Assembly: GCF_003287275.1 (NCBI RefSeq)
Contig: NZ_QEVW01000001.1
Location: 62,001-126,000, forward strand
Reading direction: 5' to 3'
Length of the DNA stretch: 64,000 bases
DNA from: Paenibacillus taichungensis
GTDB taxonomy: Bacteria; Bacillota; Bacilli; Paenibacillales; Paenibacillaceae
Part shown: one piece after another, positions 51,313-60,032 of the stretch
Layout: every line of letters begins with the position of its first letter
Position numbering within the stretch: position 1 is the first letter of the stretch
Translations under genes and position numbers: made by a program
The notes under the pieces: model-generated
Database searches by the model: none
Told to the model about the DNA's origin: nothing
The model's input: the letters and a program-made list of their open reading frames with translations, nothing else

Positions 51313-53124
51313 ATGCAGAAAAATCGCCAGAGAGATCGTAGTTATCACAATGTAAAAAAAGTAATCGCATGTGTTCTGTCACTCGTGTTTTTCATTATGG
51401 CAGTAGCGGTACCTGCCCACGCTGAAGAAAAACAGGTTGAGGCTACACCATCCAGGATTCCTTTATCCAAGTTAGAGGAAACGATTGATGCTTATGTAGC
51501 CTCGTATGAGAAGTACACCGCTGCCGTTTCGGTTGTGGCTGTCAAAGACGGTGAAACCATTGTGAATAAGGCATATGGTTACGCAGATATTGAGAATCAG
51601 CGAAAGGCGGATACCTCTACGGTGTTTGAATGGGCTTCCATCTCAAAACTGTTGGTTTATACGAGTGTGATGCAGCTTGTCGAACAAGGAAAGCTTGATT
51701 TGCAGACGGATATCAGAGAATATCTTCCAGAAGGATTTTTCAAAAAGCTCAAATACGATGAACCGATTACCCTATTGAACCTGATGCATCACAATGCAGG
51801 TTGGGAAGATCAAACAGCGACCGAAGTGTATTATTACGACGAAAGTGAAGATTATGATTTAGGAGAAACGCTGTGTAAAAATGAGCCGAAACAGATATAC
51901 AAACCGAATAGCTTCGTCGGTTATTCGAACTATGGCGTTGGTCTAGGCGGTTACATCGTGGAATTGGTAAGTGGCCAACCTTATTATGAATATGTTAATC
52001 AACATATTTTTGAACCGCTTCATATGAACGACACTACGGTTCATCCAACGGGGCAAGATCGTCCAGACCTTGTGCAAAGAAGGAATGAGGTTGAAGGGTA
52101 TACGAAAGATTTGAAACGGATCCCTGAGAACAGAGTTTACGTAACGTTCTATCCTACAGGGGCAGCGATCGGGACAGCAGAAGATTTAGGGAAATTCCTT
52201 GCAGCGCTAATGCCTGTCGATGGTAGCCATGTATTATTTACGAAGAGGGATACGTTAGACGAAATGTTGTCAACAAGTCTCTATTATGACGGGACGTCTA
52301 CTCCGCGATTTGCGCACGGGTTCGTTGAGATGGAATACGGGGTGCCTACGCTGATGCATGAGGGGAATTTAAAAGGGTTCTCAAGTAAAGTTGTCTTTGA
52401 TCCAGCATCCAAATTTGGAATGGTGGTCATGACAAACATTGCGTTTGAGGAAATTTATTATTATGGACTTATTAGCAAAATCTTTGGTAATAGTACATAC
52501 GTTAATTCGGTTACTTCTGAGGGTGGGGGATATTTTCAATCCGCACGACGGCCTGCCGCTAGATTTACTGATTTATTCAGGCAGCTTGATATAACCAAAT
52601 TTTCAAAAGCGGAGTTAAGTAGTCTGTATAATGTGGTCGAGCATAATGGAGTTATTGAGAAAATTTCCTACACTCCTTACATGGATTACTTGCCTGTATC
52701 GAATTTGAAGGTGAACTTGATTGTAATATCTCTTATTCCTGCTGCGCTAGCCATCATTTTCAGTATATGTGCTTTGGTCGGCTATCTACTCCGTATGCTT
52801 CTTAACAAACTACATAAACGAGGAAATCCTCGAACTAATTTTGATAAATATCATCTTGCAATACATTTTGCAGGTGTGTTACTGCTTATTAATCTTTTCA
52901 TCATACTTAGCAGACTACCAAGTTATCCCGCTTATTCTTCGCTACGGATCAATTTAATGTTTAACCTGTTTTATATACTTCTAGCAGTGGGGTATCTTGG
53001 CTTGCTTATTTACAAACTGCGGAAGAGCAGTTACAGCAAAAAGCAAAAGATGATGTACATCTTGTCTGGCATCTCGGCTTTCATCTTGGCTGCTTTTGTT
53101 GTGGGATGGCATTTGTATGTTTAG
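51313..53124 (+). CDS. Beta-lactamase-fold serine hydrolase with C-terminal membrane helices
   Basis: 603 residues; GGAGAG precedes ATG 51313. Signal peptide (VLSLVFFIMAVAVPAHA), then a class-C penicillin-binding fold: S-x-x-K at SISK (S109, K112), the YSN motif in GYSNYGVGLGG (about residue 205), and a third box near the HEGNLKGF segment. The last 130 residues have four membrane helices (LIVISLIPAALAIIFSICALVGYLL and others). Such proteins are extracytoplasmic peptidases or esterases acting on cell-wall or D-amino-acid peptides. It is common in Paenibacillus and Bacillus; host-like GC content. Confidence 0.92.
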   Translation: MQKNRQRDRSYHNVKKVIACVLSLVFFIMAVAVPAHAEEKQVEATPSRIPLSKLEETIDAYVASYEKYTAAVSVVAVKDGETIVNKAYGYADIENQRKADTSTVFEWASISKLLVYTSVMQLVEQGKLDLQTDIREYLPEGFFKKLKYDEPITLLNLMHHNAGWEDQTATEVYYYDESEDYDLGETLCKNEPKQIYKPNSFVGYSNYGVGLGGYIVELVSGQPYYEYVNQHIFEPLHMNDTTVHPTGQDRPDLVQRRNEVEGYTKDLKRIPENRVYVTFYPTGAAIGTAEDLGKFLAALMPVDGSHVLFTKRDTLDEMLSTSLYYDGTSTPRFAHGFVEMEYGVPTLMHEGNLKGFSSKVVFDPASKFGMVVMTNIAFEEIYYYGLISKIFGNSTYVNSVTSEGGGYFQSARRPAARFTDLFRQLDITKFSKAELSSLYNVVEHNGVIEKISYTPYMDYLPVSNLKVNLIVISLIPAALAIIFSICALVGYLLRMLLNKLHKRGNPRTNFDKYHLAIHFAGVLLLINLFIILSRLPSYPAYSSLRINLMFNLFYILLAVGYLGLLIYKLRKSSYSKKQKMMYILSGISAFILAAFVVGWHLYV

Positions 53125-53139
53125 AAGGTCAGAAGCTAA

Positions 53140-53241
53140 ATGGATAACTTAAGCATATTGATAGATGCCATGGGTACACTTCGTAATTCCGATCTTAGGG
53201 TGGGAGATTTCAAAGGTGAGCTATTCATAGATCAGGGATAA
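53140..53241 (+). CDS. Possible 33-residue peptide
   Basis: MDNLSILIDAMGTLRNSDLRV... from ATG 53140, 16 bases after the previous stop and 12 before the next gene. The ribosome site is weak; it may be a small coupled gene or a remnant. Confidence 0.3.
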   Translation: MDNLSILIDAMGTLRNSDLRVGDFKGELFIDQG

Positions 53242-53253
53242 GGTGGTCACAGA

Positions 53254-53547
53254 ATGGAAATTAAAATGCTGTTTGGGGTGGGGTTAGTCTTTGATACACC
53301 GGAATTCGGAACCATCGTTATGGGGGCCAATGAAGAGTTGGATGGACTGCTTCCGTCAACAATCAAAGAGATGATCGGTGAACAGATTATCATCAAAAAA
53401 ACGGACGGGGAAGAGCAAGTGTTTGGAGTTATCTCGATTCAAATTAATCATTCTATAGCCGGCAAGAAGAACATCGGTATATGTTTGGGAAAAGGGATCT
53501 CCCCAGACGATATACCTGCGGGTTCAATCGTCTACTTTAATTCATGA
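53254..53547 (+). CDS. Unknown 97-residue protein
   Basis: AAGGTGG precedes ATG 53254. The sequence alternates strands (IKMLFGVGLVFDTPEFGTIVMG, EQIIIKKTDGEEQVFGVISIQI, GICLGKGISPDDIPAGSIVYFN), suggesting a small beta-barrel of the EF-Tu domain 2 type. No catalytic residues. Host-like composition; element B follows. Confidence 0.7.
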   Translation: MEIKMLFGVGLVFDTPEFGTIVMGANEELDGLLPSTIKEMIGEQIIIKKTDGEEQVFGVISIQINHSIAGKKNIGICLGKGISPDDIPAGSIVYFNS

Positions 53548-53648
53548 GGACAAATTGATCAGTAGTACAGGTTGGGGTAAAGATGCTATGGAGCAGCGGT
53601 TTGTTATTGATTTGCTTTCCTCATTTCTACTTCTAAATATCATATATG

Positions 53649-53710
53649 ATTCCGAAAGCATCGGAAGGTCGTCTGAGTCCCTATGGGATGAGAAGGGCCT
53701 TCCTTTTTTT
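53649..53710 (+). terminator. Repeated hairpin element, copy B (terminator-like)
   Basis: GGAAGG (53663-53668) pairs with CCTTCC (53698-53703) enclosing TCCC-TAT-GGGA, followed by seven T. Nearly identical to copy A at 7024. The rest of the gap to 54056 is AT-rich with no gene that I can support. Confidence 0.65.
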
Positions 53711-54056
53711 CTTCTTCAAAGTCACGTAGAAGGTTCCGACAACATCCAATAAAGCCTTCCTCCTTTGATGAATGATGAAAGCAAAGGCGCCATGAGTTTA
53801 TCTCTGGAGTATTAAAGAATAATTAATCATTATTTATAACATTACTTAGTGATAAGAATTTCGAACAACTCGGGCTAAACGAACGACTGACTAACTCGTT
53901 TACGAGGAATTCAGTAAACAGGTAAATAAAAGAGCCCCTTAGAGAGGTCGGTTGAAATAAAGCGCGGTCGGCAGACTTCCAATTCGCCTTTACCAAGCGC
54001 TAGATAATAAAACTCTTATGGGCTAATGGAAGCTATACACCATCGGGCTACGAACA

Positions 54057-54662
54057 TTAATTTATATTGTAACTCTCCATTACTGAGTCACGAAATAATT
54101 CGTATTCTGATAACTCTTTAGAAGTGAAGGATTGAGACAACTTACTTTGATTAGTCTGTTCTAGGCTGAACTTCCCTAAGTTATCATTAATTAGTCCATA
54201 ATTACCAAAAGTGTTCTTCATTAAGAAAATCACACTTTTATCATCCTTCTGTAATTCAACATAATGATCAGCTGTATATTTGACATCACCATCAAGACTG
54301 ACTGGTTCAATGATTGTTAACTCTTTTTGATCTGAAGGGAAATCATCTGGCTTTTTCAATATCTTTTCAATTTTTATATTGGTATTCGTGTGGAATGATT
54401 GCATTGTTCCATCATCGAAAGCAGTTACCACATGTTCTCTATCTATAAATTCATCTGTAGCATATCCAATGACAACCAATTCAGCAAATTCATCTAGTTT
54501 ATTAATTTCATTAAATGTTATTGAATTTGCAGAAAGATTCACAACTTTATTGATTTGTGGATCTGGTTCCGAATCTTCATTTAAATATGCAATTGAACCA
54601 ACAAAGATAATCAATAATAACAATACAGGGATTACTATATATTTCTTTTTTGATAAAGACAT
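54057..54662 (-). CDS. Membrane-anchored protein, partner of the metalloprotease
   Basis: 201 residues; GAGGGTGAGATC precedes the ATG. One N-terminal helix (YIVIPVLLLLIIFVGSIAYL), then an extracellular domain (DEFAELVVIGYATDEF, NTNIKIEKILKKPDD, DKSVIFLMKNTFGNYGLI). The LVVIGYATD...V..F..T.IKIEKILK pattern is seen in a family of Paenibacillus exported proteins of unknown function. It lies 23 bases after the metalloprotease gene on the same strand, so the two are probably co-transcribed. Confidence 0.7.
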   Translation of the reverse strand: MSLSKKKYIVIPVLLLLIIFVGSIAYLNEDSEPDPQINKVVNLSANSITFNEINKLDEFAELVVIGYATDEFIDREHVVTAFDDGTMQSFHTNTNIKIEKILKKPDDFPSDQKELTIIEPVSLDGDVKYTADHYVELQKDDKSVIFLMKNTFGNYGLINDNLGKFSLEQTNQSKLSQSFTSKELSEYELFRDSVMESYNIN

Positions 54663-54685
54663 GATCTCACCCTCTCAGTTATATT

Positions 54686-55270
54686 TCAATTTCCCCATTT
54701 AAGTCTAATCTCTTGGATATCATATGTTGTGGGTCCTATGTCTTGAATTCCAGATTTCATTACAGAGCTAGAACCAGAGTCCGGTGTGTGATCTAATCCT
54801 AATGCGTGGCCATATTCGTGAGTAGCGTTAGAAATGATCTGTGAAGTTGTCATGTTAAATCTGTACATATTGTTATGAAAAAGTCTTATATTGCTGAAGC
54901 TCCACGTTTCACTGCCAGTTGCAATAACATAACCGCCTGAATTTGATAATTTATATCCCTCCTGCAAACCAATCCATGTTGGATGAGCAGTTGTACCTAC
55001 ATAATACTTGTCTGGCGTTCCGGTTGAGGAGAGAACTCTAGTCAAATTAACTTTTGTTGATGTATCATTCCATTTGAAACGAGCTTCATCTATTGCTGAC
55101 ACATAACCGTACGATGAAACAGAATCAGAGTACCATACATTATACGTAGCACTTGTTCTACCACCTGAGAATCTAACAGCGTCAGCATCTGTTTGAAGCA
55201 GACCGAGACTTAAAGGAAGAATGGCGAGACTTAGAATAATAATTTTTTTAAACGTTTTAGATGTTCTCAT
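54686..55270 (-). CDS. Matrixin-type (M10-like) secreted metalloprotease
   Basis: About 194 residues from an ATG at 55270 (GGAAGGTG upstream on this strand); an ATG 13 codons earlier lacks a site. Signal peptide (IIILSLAILPLSLGLLQTDADA), then a protease domain with HEYGHALGLDH (H151, E152, H155, H161), the zinc motif of metzincins. A Met-turn is suggested by SSVMKSG. Extracellular. The operon partner is membrane-anchored and may be its inhibitor, substrate or regulator (inference). Confidence 0.88.
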   Translation of the reverse strand: MRTSKTFKKIIILSLAILPLSLGLLQTDADAVRFSGGRTSATYNVWYSDSVSSYGYVSAIDEARFKWNDTSTKVNLTRVLSSTGTPDKYYVGTTAHPTWIGLQEGYKLSNSGGYVIATGSETWSFSNIRLFHNNMYRFNMTTSQIISNATHEYGHALGLDHTPDSGSSSVMKSGIQDIGPTTYDIQEIRLKWGN

Positions 55271-55430
55271 CAATAATGGCACCTTCCTATAGTAGTGAAT
55301 ATGTCCCAAAATTGTATGTATAGATTTTATATCCTCCTTTTATATAAATATTCCAATTTAGGGAACTAATATATTATAAATGCATATGGAAGCGGATTCA
55401 ATATTAGAAATTAAAAATACTATAAGTGTG

Positions 55431-56048
55431 ATTCTCCCCTACACTATTATGACTATCCAGAAGTTTACGAACCAGTTTGATTGAGATGAAGTTCAGATTA
55501 TCCTGGAGTTGTGGGTTGAGAGCGAAGATCAACAGCAATGGAAAGCTAGTAAGGAAAATACGAATGGACCTAAGAACCGTTAGAGAAAATATTAAAGTTA
55601 AGAGGGTACAGCCGCAAAAAGGAAGTTGCTCAATTACTCAAATCCGTTTCCAACCCTAAACATAAAGCAATTCAGTTCCTGACCTATTCTTCCGGGCTTC
55701 GTGAGTTGTGCGTCTGCGTTGCAGCGATCTCGATATTGAAAGGCAGACACTTATTGTGAAACAGGGGAAGGGTCAAAAGGATCGGAGGACGCTTCTTTCA
55801 AGTCTCGCCTGGGATATGGTGCAGAAGGTTTTTAAGAAGCTAGACAACGCGCAGGAATTTTGAAGAAGGTTAGTATTCATGTGTTAAGGTATTCCTTTGC
55901 CATTCATTTGCTAGAAAACGGGACAGACCTCCGCTACATTCAGGAGCTACTTAGTCATACGAGTGCACAAACAACTCAGCGATATACGCATGTTAGTACG
56001 AAAAATATTGAACGTATTCAAAGCCCACTGGATCGGATGGATTTGTGA
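55431..56048 (+). pseudogene. Second recombinase copy, decayed
   Basis: Sequence parallels the recombinase at 7139 from about its base 7294 onward (TCCCCTACAC...), with the core-binding domain largely deleted (jump equivalent to 7482-7730), further frameshifts, and loss of the Arg box. The last 62 codons are open and intact ([30 protein letters not shown]...[22 protein letters not shown]), with H to Y in the HxxR box and G to S in LLGH. It shows the native C-terminal tail missing from the first copy. Confidence 0.9.
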
Positions 56049-56049
56049 T

Positions 56050-56191
56050 ATTGAATGCTTCAATAAATCTCCCTTTTTCACCAAATTCTTCTTCGCAAAT
56101 ACTACACCATAGGTTATCATATACGTAGTTCACATATCATACAGGATGTGTGGTATTTACGAAGTACATAAATTAGATGTTAACTGAAACC
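56050..56191 (+). other. Second attI-like site (core 56171-56190)
   Basis: Almost identical to 8254-8390 after the first recombinase, ending AATTAGATGTTAACTGAAA. Its variable bases are complementary to the end of the following cassette (TCAGTTAAC at 56627), so that cassette was inserted here by the same reaction. Confidence 0.75.
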
Positions 56192-56229
56192 TGCTAGGGC
56201 TATTAAGAATAATATTTGGAAAGTTGATG

Positions 56230-56576
56230 AAAGATGGTTGTTTGAAAGTGAATGCACAGAAGATAGTTTAAAGACGGTTGTTTGAATGCAATTGCATGGA
56301 AGATAGTTTAAAGACGGATGTTTGAACGCAATTGCATGGAAGATGGTTTAAAGAGAGTTGTATTGAACGTAATTGCATGGGAGATAGTTTAAAGATAGTT
56401 GTTTTGAACGTAATTGCATGGGAGATAGTTTAAAGATAGTTGTTTTGATCGCAATTGCATGGAAGATAGTTTAAAGACAGTTGTTTTGAACGTAATTGCA
56501 TGGAAGATGATTTAAAGTCTGTTGTTTGAATGCATTACACGGAAGTAGATAAATGATAGTTGTTGAATGCTTTCGG
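56230..56576 (+). repeat. Minisatellite of about 41-base units, non-coding cassette
   Basis: Six good copies and two or three degenerate ones of a unit AAGATAGTTTAAAGACAGTT...GAACGCAATTGCATGG. Each unit carries a GCAATTGC-type palindrome. There is no forward gene between the attI-like site and S20, so the whole first cassette of this array is repeat DNA. Confidence 0.9.
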
Positions 56577-56626
56577 CAGAGAAGAAGAATTACATATTTT
56601 AGGGTATGATCAAGGGAGAGCAGGCA

Positions 56627-56792
56627 TCAGTTAACAACGTATCTACACTGCGGGAGTCAAGCTCCCTTGGTCTGCCAGAGGTATTTACAGGGATGTGATT
56701 CAGCAGACAACCCTGCAAGGCTAAGTCCTGCGGACCCAGTCGCTACGCTCCTTTAAGCCTTTCGGGTTCGTAGATACAACAACGTTATGTGA
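56627..56792 (+). repeat. Cassette recombination site S20 (long class)
   Basis: TCAGTTAACAACGTATCTACAC and GTTCGTAGATACAACAACG-TTATGTGA. The inner arm pair TATCTAC/GTAGATA replaces TATTCACG/CGTGAATA of other sites, a compensated change. Interior: GGGAG/CTCCC and GTCTGC/GCAGAC stems. Left end matches the cassette start at 56179 exactly. Confidence 0.92.
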
Positions 56793-56868
56793 AAGATCAG
56801 AAATGCAAAGTAAATGGGGCTTTCAAATTACATACAGTGCTTTACATGCTCGTAAAAAGGAGAAACTG

Positions 56869-57327
56869 ATGGATTATATCAAATGGATAAGAAGTAAGGT
56901 AGGTAGTGAAATGATCATTCTTAACTTTGCAGGAGCAATTATTGTGAACGAAGCGGGACAAATATTGCTGCAACGTAGAAGAGATAAAAATGCTTGGGGC
57001 TTTCCAGGAGGAGCTATGGAATTGGGCGAATCTGCTGAAGAGACGGCTATTCGTGAAGTGAAAGAAGAAACGGGATTAACAATCTTTATTGAAAAGCTCA
57101 TAGGTGTGTATACCAAATATTTTGACAAGTATTCAAATGGAGATCGGGCACAAACGATTTCATTTTTTTATCAGGGTTGCATTTCCAATGGTGAACTGAT
57201 TAGTAGTAATGAAGAAAGTATAGAACTTAAATTCTTTAATCCCGATGAAATGCCTGATTTATTTAATCAGCAACATACTGATGCTTTTAATGATTTCAGG
57301 GCTCAAAAAGTAGGAGTATTTAGATAA
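56869..57327 (+). CDS. Nudix hydrolase, cassette
   Basis: 152 residues from ATG 56869 (AAAGGAG upstream); an ATG at 56803 overlaps the palindrome and is rejected. The Nudix box is complete (G48-x5-E54-x7-R62-E63-x2-E66-E67-x-G69, in GGAMELGESAEETAIREVKEETG order). It hydrolyses a nucleoside diphosphate linked to some group, with Mg2+. The ending (IELKFFNPDEMPDLFNQQHTDAFNDF) fits the MutT/ADP-ribose pyrophosphatase-like branch of Bacillota; substrate unknown. Confidence 0.93.
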   Translation: MDYIKWIRSKVGSEMIILNFAGAIIVNEAGQILLQRRRDKNAWGFPGGAMELGESAEETAIREVKEETGLTIFIEKLIGVYTKYFDKYSNGDRAQTISFFYQGCISNGELISSNEESIELKFFNPDEMPDLFNQQHTDAFNDFRAQKVGVFR

Positions 57328-57373
57328 AGCAAAGAATTAGAGTTGAAGGCTGATTCGAAGACGACTGATCCAT

Positions 57374-57472
57374 CACATAACAATATATTCACACTGCGGA
57401 CATTCGTCCTGGGTCCGGCATTCGCCGGACACCCAGCATACGCTGGGTCGTGAATACAGGAACGTTATGTGA
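57374..57472 (+). repeat. Cassette recombination site S21 (short class)
   Basis: CACATAACAATATATTCACAC and CGTGAATACAGGAACG-TTATGTGA with GGAC/GTCC, TCCGGC/GCCGGA and ACCCAGC/GCTGGGT hairpins. Left end matches the Nudix cassette start exactly (TTATGTGA). Confidence 0.93.
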
Positions 57473-57507
57473 AATACCGGAAACTATTTATTAAAGAGGG
57501 TGAAACC

Positions 57508-57903
57508 ATGCATCAAATAGATTTAACCAAAACCCTTGAAGAGCTTGAAGATGAATGTTGGGACGAACCGAATTTCGCTTCTTCATTAGTGATTCAAGTA
57601 CATAAATTAAGAAAGAGACCTCTGTGCGAATTGAACAATGAAGATTTAAGAATATTGATCGGGCAACAAATGAGTCTAACTGTTCTTTTACCGTTAGCCT
57701 TGGAGAAATTAATAGAGAACCCATTAAGATCAGGGGATTTGTATACAGGCGATTTATTTTGTTCAGTACTCAAGGTAGAGAAAGAATATTGGAAAGAACA
57801 TAAAGAATTAAAGAACGAAGTGGATGAAGTGATTAAAACATATGAAGAAGCAAGAGGGACATTAGAAGAGCACATAAGAAAATATAGAAACGATCATGTA
57901 TAA
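57508..57903 (+). CDS. CdiI-type contact-dependent inhibition immunity protein, cassette
   Basis: 131 residues from ATG 57508 (AAAGAGGGTG upstream). The family pattern is clear: TLEELEDECWDEPNFASSLVIQVHKLRKRPLCELNNEDLRILIGQQMSLTVLLPLALEKLIENPL-type order with GDLYTGDLFCSVL. CdiI-like proteins neutralise a matching toxin tip. No toxin gene is present, so it is an orphan immunity gene, useful against neighbours. Sole gene of its cassette. Confidence 0.85.
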   Translation: MHQIDLTKTLEELEDECWDEPNFASSLVIQVHKLRKRPLCELNNEDLRILIGQQMSLTVLLPLALEKLIENPLRSGDLYTGDLFCSVLKVEKEYWKEHKELKNEVDEVIKTYEEARGTLEEHIRKYRNDHV

Positions 57904-57927
57904 GTAGATTCAAGAAGCCCGGTACTC

Positions 57928-58045
57928 CACATAACATAATATTCAAGCAGCGTCTCCTTCGGAGTCTTGGTCTGCGGGGTGGATTTCGGAGAGGGATTAC
58001 AGCAGACAACCCCTTCGGAGTTCATGAATACGACAACGTTATGTG
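57928..58045 (+). repeat. Cassette recombination site S22 (medium class)
   Basis: CACATAACATAATATTCAAG and GTTCATGAATACGACAACG-TTATGTGC, enclosing CTCC/GGAG, GTCTGC/GCAGAC and CCCC/GGAG hairpins. Left end matches its cassette start (TTATGTG). Confidence 0.92.
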
Positions 58046-58077
58046 CAATTGCCAAACTGAAAAGAGGGATGATAGTA

Positions 58078-58671
58078 ATGGAGTTCAGATCTTCGAATTA
58101 CTTATTAGATCGTTTCATTTCTGCTGATTTATCTAGTCTAACTGAAAACAATACTATTCTATTTGATAAAGAAAAGCACTGGGTAGGGGCATTTATACTA
58201 AATTCTACACTTAGATATAACTATGAAGAAAAACAAAGAATATATTTAATGAATATCTTAAGAAGAATAGAGTCTACATTTTATCAGTATAATACTGGGG
58301 GTATTCTGTTAGGCGATTTCTTGAAGCACGATAAAGTAAATATATCTAAGTATCTAGAAGCAGTTGTTTGTATCGAGACTTCGATTTCTCACTTGTACCA
58401 AGCTTACATGTTAGGTAATAAAATGGCTGGTGAGGACAACAAGTTATTTGAAAAGAATGATGGTTCTTCTATTCAAAGACTAAACAAGCTTTATAATGTA
58501 GCCAAACATTATGATAGCTCCATAAGTAATGGCGACTTAGAAGAATTAAATACTATACCTATATGGATAACAAACCAAGGAATTAAATCTAATCAAACCT
58601 TTTTAGATTTTGATGAATTACATGCAATGATGAGAGAAGTAGAACTTATAGCTGACGAACTAATAAAATAA
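58078..58671 (+). CDS. Unknown 197-residue protein, cassette
   Basis: ATG 58078 lies 7 bases after AGAGGG; an open frame from 57967 reads through the palindrome and is not credible. The protein is soluble and helical (FRSSNYLLDRFISADLSSL, EKQRIYLMNILRRIESTFY, IQRLNKLYNVAKHYDSSISN). No known domain; the composition suggests a helical bundle. Sole gene of its cassette. Confidence 0.72.
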   Translation: MEFRSSNYLLDRFISADLSSLTENNTILFDKEKHWVGAFILNSTLRYNYEEKQRIYLMNILRRIESTFYQYNTGGILLGDFLKHDKVNISKYLEAVVCIETSISHLYQAYMLGNKMAGEDNKLFEKNDGSSIQRLNKLYNVAKHYDSSISNGDLEELNTIPIWITNQGIKSNQTFLDFDELHAMMREVELIADELIK

Positions 58672-58705
58672 GAATTCATGTGGCATATTCAAGAAGAAGG
58701 CAACA

Positions 58706-58805
58706 GCACATAACATAATATTCACGCTGCGGGCATACACCCTTGGCCCGGCATTCGCCAGACACCCGACATGCGTCGGGTCGTGAATACAGGAACGTTA
58801 TGTGA
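58706..58805 (+). repeat. Cassette recombination site S23 (short class)
   Basis: GCACATAACATAATATTCACG and CGTGAATACAGGAACG-TTATGTGA with ACCCGAC/GTCGGGT hairpin. The left end GCACATAAC matches its cassette start TTATGTGC, including the extra G/C pair that distinguishes it from S21 and S22. Confidence 0.94.
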
Positions 58806-58833
58806 AATACGGTTATTAAGGGAGTGCTTATCG

Positions 58834-59721
58834 ATGAAGAAACTTCTAAATACAGCGAGTGAAGAGAGTATTTATAATTCATTGGCTGAAATAGTAGGTA
58901 TGAACAAAGAATACATAAAACACTACATTGTGAAATATGGGATAGAAATCATAAAGGAAAGCACAGCAGACTCAATAGACTTATCGGAGTTCTTAAATTT
59001 TCTCTCCCGATACAATAAAGACCTTGACCGTACCCTTGATTTCGATGGAATAACTCTATCACATTTGACTACTAGAACATCAATCATTCATAATCAACAA
59101 CTTTTCAATTTATTTAATGCACTGATTCAAGATACTGAATTAAAAGAATTTTTAAAAAATGAAGGTATAGTTTTTGAATTAGTTGGTAAGAAACTGAAAA
59201 CCATTTATAATGGGAAACTCGTTGATTGGGCAATATATTTTGATGGGGATTGGGGACCTACTGCTAGAATGGTTAATAATAGACTCGAGGGCAATTCTAA
59301 AGGTGTTACTGATAAATGTGTAAATGGATTCTTATTTAATAGTGATATCCATAAACACAGAAATGTCTCGCACATTGCACGATTACCTGAGATTCTCGAA
59401 AATATCTTACGCATTCTAGGCTGCGCATCAGCCATTTCAAAGTGGACTATTAGTGCTAAACCCTACGTAATAACTTTTAAAGCTGATGTTACAAACATCA
59501 TATTTGATGAGGATAGGAAACATACTCTAAACAATAAACAAAAGAAAAAATTGTTGATTAAGTATTGCTTATATTATTTGAGTATACTTAGGTATTCTGA
59601 CTGGGATGAGGATGATAATCCAATCATACGGCTTAAAGATGAATTGTCCGTTCCGGTGAGCGATATCTTAAATATAAGATTGTTAGATAATCAAAGAAGA
59701 ACCATACAACACATAACATAG
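58834..59721 (+). CDS. Unknown protein whose end is encoded in the palindrome, cassette
   Basis: 295 residues from ATG 58834 (GGGAGTG upstream). No recognised domain: an N-terminal helical part (ESIYNSLAEIVGMNKEYIKHY) and a middle with mixed strands (KKLKTIYNGKLVDWAIYFDGDWGPT). Ends RTIQHIT then TAG; the final codons are the left arm of palindrome S24 (CACATAACATAG), so recombination at S24 would change its C-terminus. Confidence 0.72.
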   Translation: MKKLLNTASEESIYNSLAEIVGMNKEYIKHYIVKYGIEIIKESTADSIDLSEFLNFLSRYNKDLDRTLDFDGITLSHLTTRTSIIHNQQLFNLFNALIQDTELKEFLKNEGIVFELVGKKLKTIYNGKLVDWAIYFDGDWGPTARMVNNRLEGNSKGVTDKCVNGFLFNSDIHKHRNVSHIARLPEILENILRILGCASAISKWTISAKPYVITFKADVTNIIFDEDRKHTLNNKQKKKLLIKYCLYYLSILRYSDWDEDDNPIIRLKDELSVPVSDILNIRLLDNQRRTIQHIT

Positions 59722-59877
59722 TATCTACGCCTTCGGGCTATTCGGCCCTTGGTTCGCAAGAAGTGGTAAGCAAGGGAGTGCAATCAGCTCACAACCCTGC
59801 GAGGCTAAGACCGTTGGACCCAGTCGCATGCGCCCCCTTAAGCTTGTAGGGTTCATAGATACTGAAGCGTTATACGA
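59710..59877 (+). repeat. Cassette recombination site S24 (long class)
   Basis: CACATAACATAGTATCTACG and GTTCATAGATACTGAAGCG-TTATACGAAA. Left end matches its cassette start (TTATGTG). Inner arms TATCTACG/ATAGATA are the compensated variant. Confidence 0.92.
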
Positions 59878-59900
59878 AACACTTCGAAAGCAGGAAAAAC

Positions 59901-60032
59901 ATGAAAACCAATCGTCCAATGAGAAATTTATTAAATGACTTAACTGATTCAAGCCCACCAATAAATTCAAATCTACTCAACCCCAATTTTTATGAATGGA
60001 ATAATTGTATTTTGCTAGAGGCTTCAAGTTAA
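59901..60032 (+). CDS. Possible 43-residue peptide or truncated gene, cassette
   Basis: ATG 59901 follows AAAGCAGGAAAA, a weak site. The frame (NRPMRNLLNDLTDSSPPIN...) has no relative that I know and the following sequence to 60128 is also gene-like in other frames, so this may be the start of a broken gene. Confidence 0.35.
   Translation: MKTNRPMRNLLNDLTDSSPPINSNLLNPNFYEWNNCILLEASS

Noticed and set aside
56230-56576. CRISPR array
   Set aside because: The units are tandem and contiguous with no unique spacers, the repeat drifts gradually, and no cas gene is present.
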